DNA of 64,000 bases from Corythucha ciliata (taxonomy: Eukaryota; Arthropoda; Insecta; Hemiptera; Tingidae). The position numbers were made by a program, and so were the translations under genes. The notes under the pieces were generated by a model, which was given only the letters and a program-made list of their open reading frames with translations, was not told the DNA's origin and did not search any database. Shown here piece by piece: positions 63,585 to 64,000 of the stretch (its first letter is position 1; the number at the start of each line of letters is the position of its first letter). The DNA lies in contig CM075941.1 in assembly GCA_038030265.1 (NCBI GenBank), positions 44,888,164-44,952,163 of the forward strand, given 5' to 3'.

Positions 63585-64000
63585 TTTTGTTTTTTGTTTT
63601 TTTAAACGGGGAGGGAAGCCCAGAAGAAACTATCTCCTACCAAACTCGACCTATAAGATCTATTGTGGTCCCCTCAGGTTGCCCTGCCAAGAAAGACGCT
63701 AGTTTTCAAGCGTCCTCCACCACCACTCCTTAACGAAGTTGAGGATATTTCCCGTAGCCATCCTGGAGATGTCCTCCGGTTGATGCACATCATTTCCAAG
63801 ATGGTGAAAGCGTAACCGCCCCAGAGCCTGGCACTCACACAGTACGTGCTCTGCTGTTTCCACGGCCAAGTCGCAAAATCTGCAAATGTCCGTGTCAGAC
63901 TTCTCCATTAGTCTGAGTGTATATCGAAGGGCACAATGTCCCGTTAGCAGTCCCACCAAGATCCTAAGGTATCCTCGGCTCAGAGAGATCAGGCCCTTCT
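63585..64000 (-). mobile_element. LINE 3' end, cut by the window edge
   Basis: The - strand frame from beyond 64000 to a stop at 63699 reads LRILVGLLTGHCALRYTLRL, then CRFCDLAVETAEHVLCEC. This is the RNase H end and Cys-Cys-His-Cys motif found at the C-terminus of Jockey/R1/Loa-type LINEs. The 3' UTR includes GGACCACAATAGATC, a phrase reminiscent of arthropod elements, and ends in an A-rich tail (63585-63607, + strand T/G-rich). The rest of the element lies outside the window. Confidence 0.8.

Overview
This window is intron-rich animal nuclear DNA, almost certainly from an invertebrate. The signs are GT-AG introns, AATAAA polyadenylation signals, retroelements of several classes, a tRNA-derived SINE and many small inverted-repeat transposons. 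The tail of a LINE at the right edge resembles arthropod elements, so an arthropod or close relative is my best guess, but the sequence alone does not settle this. G/C homopolymers of 8-12 bases are unusually common.

One protein-coding gene is clear: a PLEKHH1/PLEKHH2 (C. elegans MAX-1) homologue on the + strand. I could place 21 coding exons from 32618 to 61539 with consistent splice phases (3987 nt, 1328 codons plus stop). The order is N-terminal coiled coil, a Ser/Thr-rich linker with a conserved PPTPPLHRFPSWESRIY block, PH1, PH2, MyTH4, FERM, then a Gly/Ser/Thr-rich tail. Exons cluster at 46.9-49.1, 55.2-56.2 and 59.5-61.5 kb. The introns between clusters are filled with repeats. A candidate upstream first coding exon lies at 511-576, and two possible alternative first exons lie near 38.2 and 46.3 kb.

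Nearly everything else is repetitive. (1) Long, degenerate minisatellite arrays make up roughly half of the window. At least five consensus families are present, with monomers of about 20 or about 30 bp. The dominant one is built on AATTTTAGCCGCGAATTAGC. Its arrays repeatedly occur as a + array followed by a - array, and at least two arrays show higher-order periods of about 450 and 550-600 bp. (2) At 12.3-15.6 kb lies a broken non-LTR retrotransposon with N-terminal zinc finger, reverse transcriptase and restriction-like endonuclease. It carries a stop inside the QGDP motif, a YADE active site, a 4-bp duplication frameshift and a 162-bp structured insertion with a 12-bp target duplication. 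(3) At 40.1-42.6 kb lies a degenerate Ty3/gypsy pol on the - strand. (4) A 2.6-kb TIR transposon with TTAA-like flanks occupies 8932-11506. Its left TIR is interrupted by a foldback element, while its right TIR keeps the empty site. (5) A 280-bp MITE with 9-bp target duplications lies at 33920-34199, with several other foldbacks elsewhere. (6) A complete SINE with 15-bp target duplications lies at 53507-53852. (7) A LINE 3' end runs off the right edge on the - strand.

The least explained part of the window is the minisatellite system: several distinct families with helical-turn-like monomer lengths, head-to-head array pairs and higher-order repeats, all within and around the introns of one expressed-looking gene.
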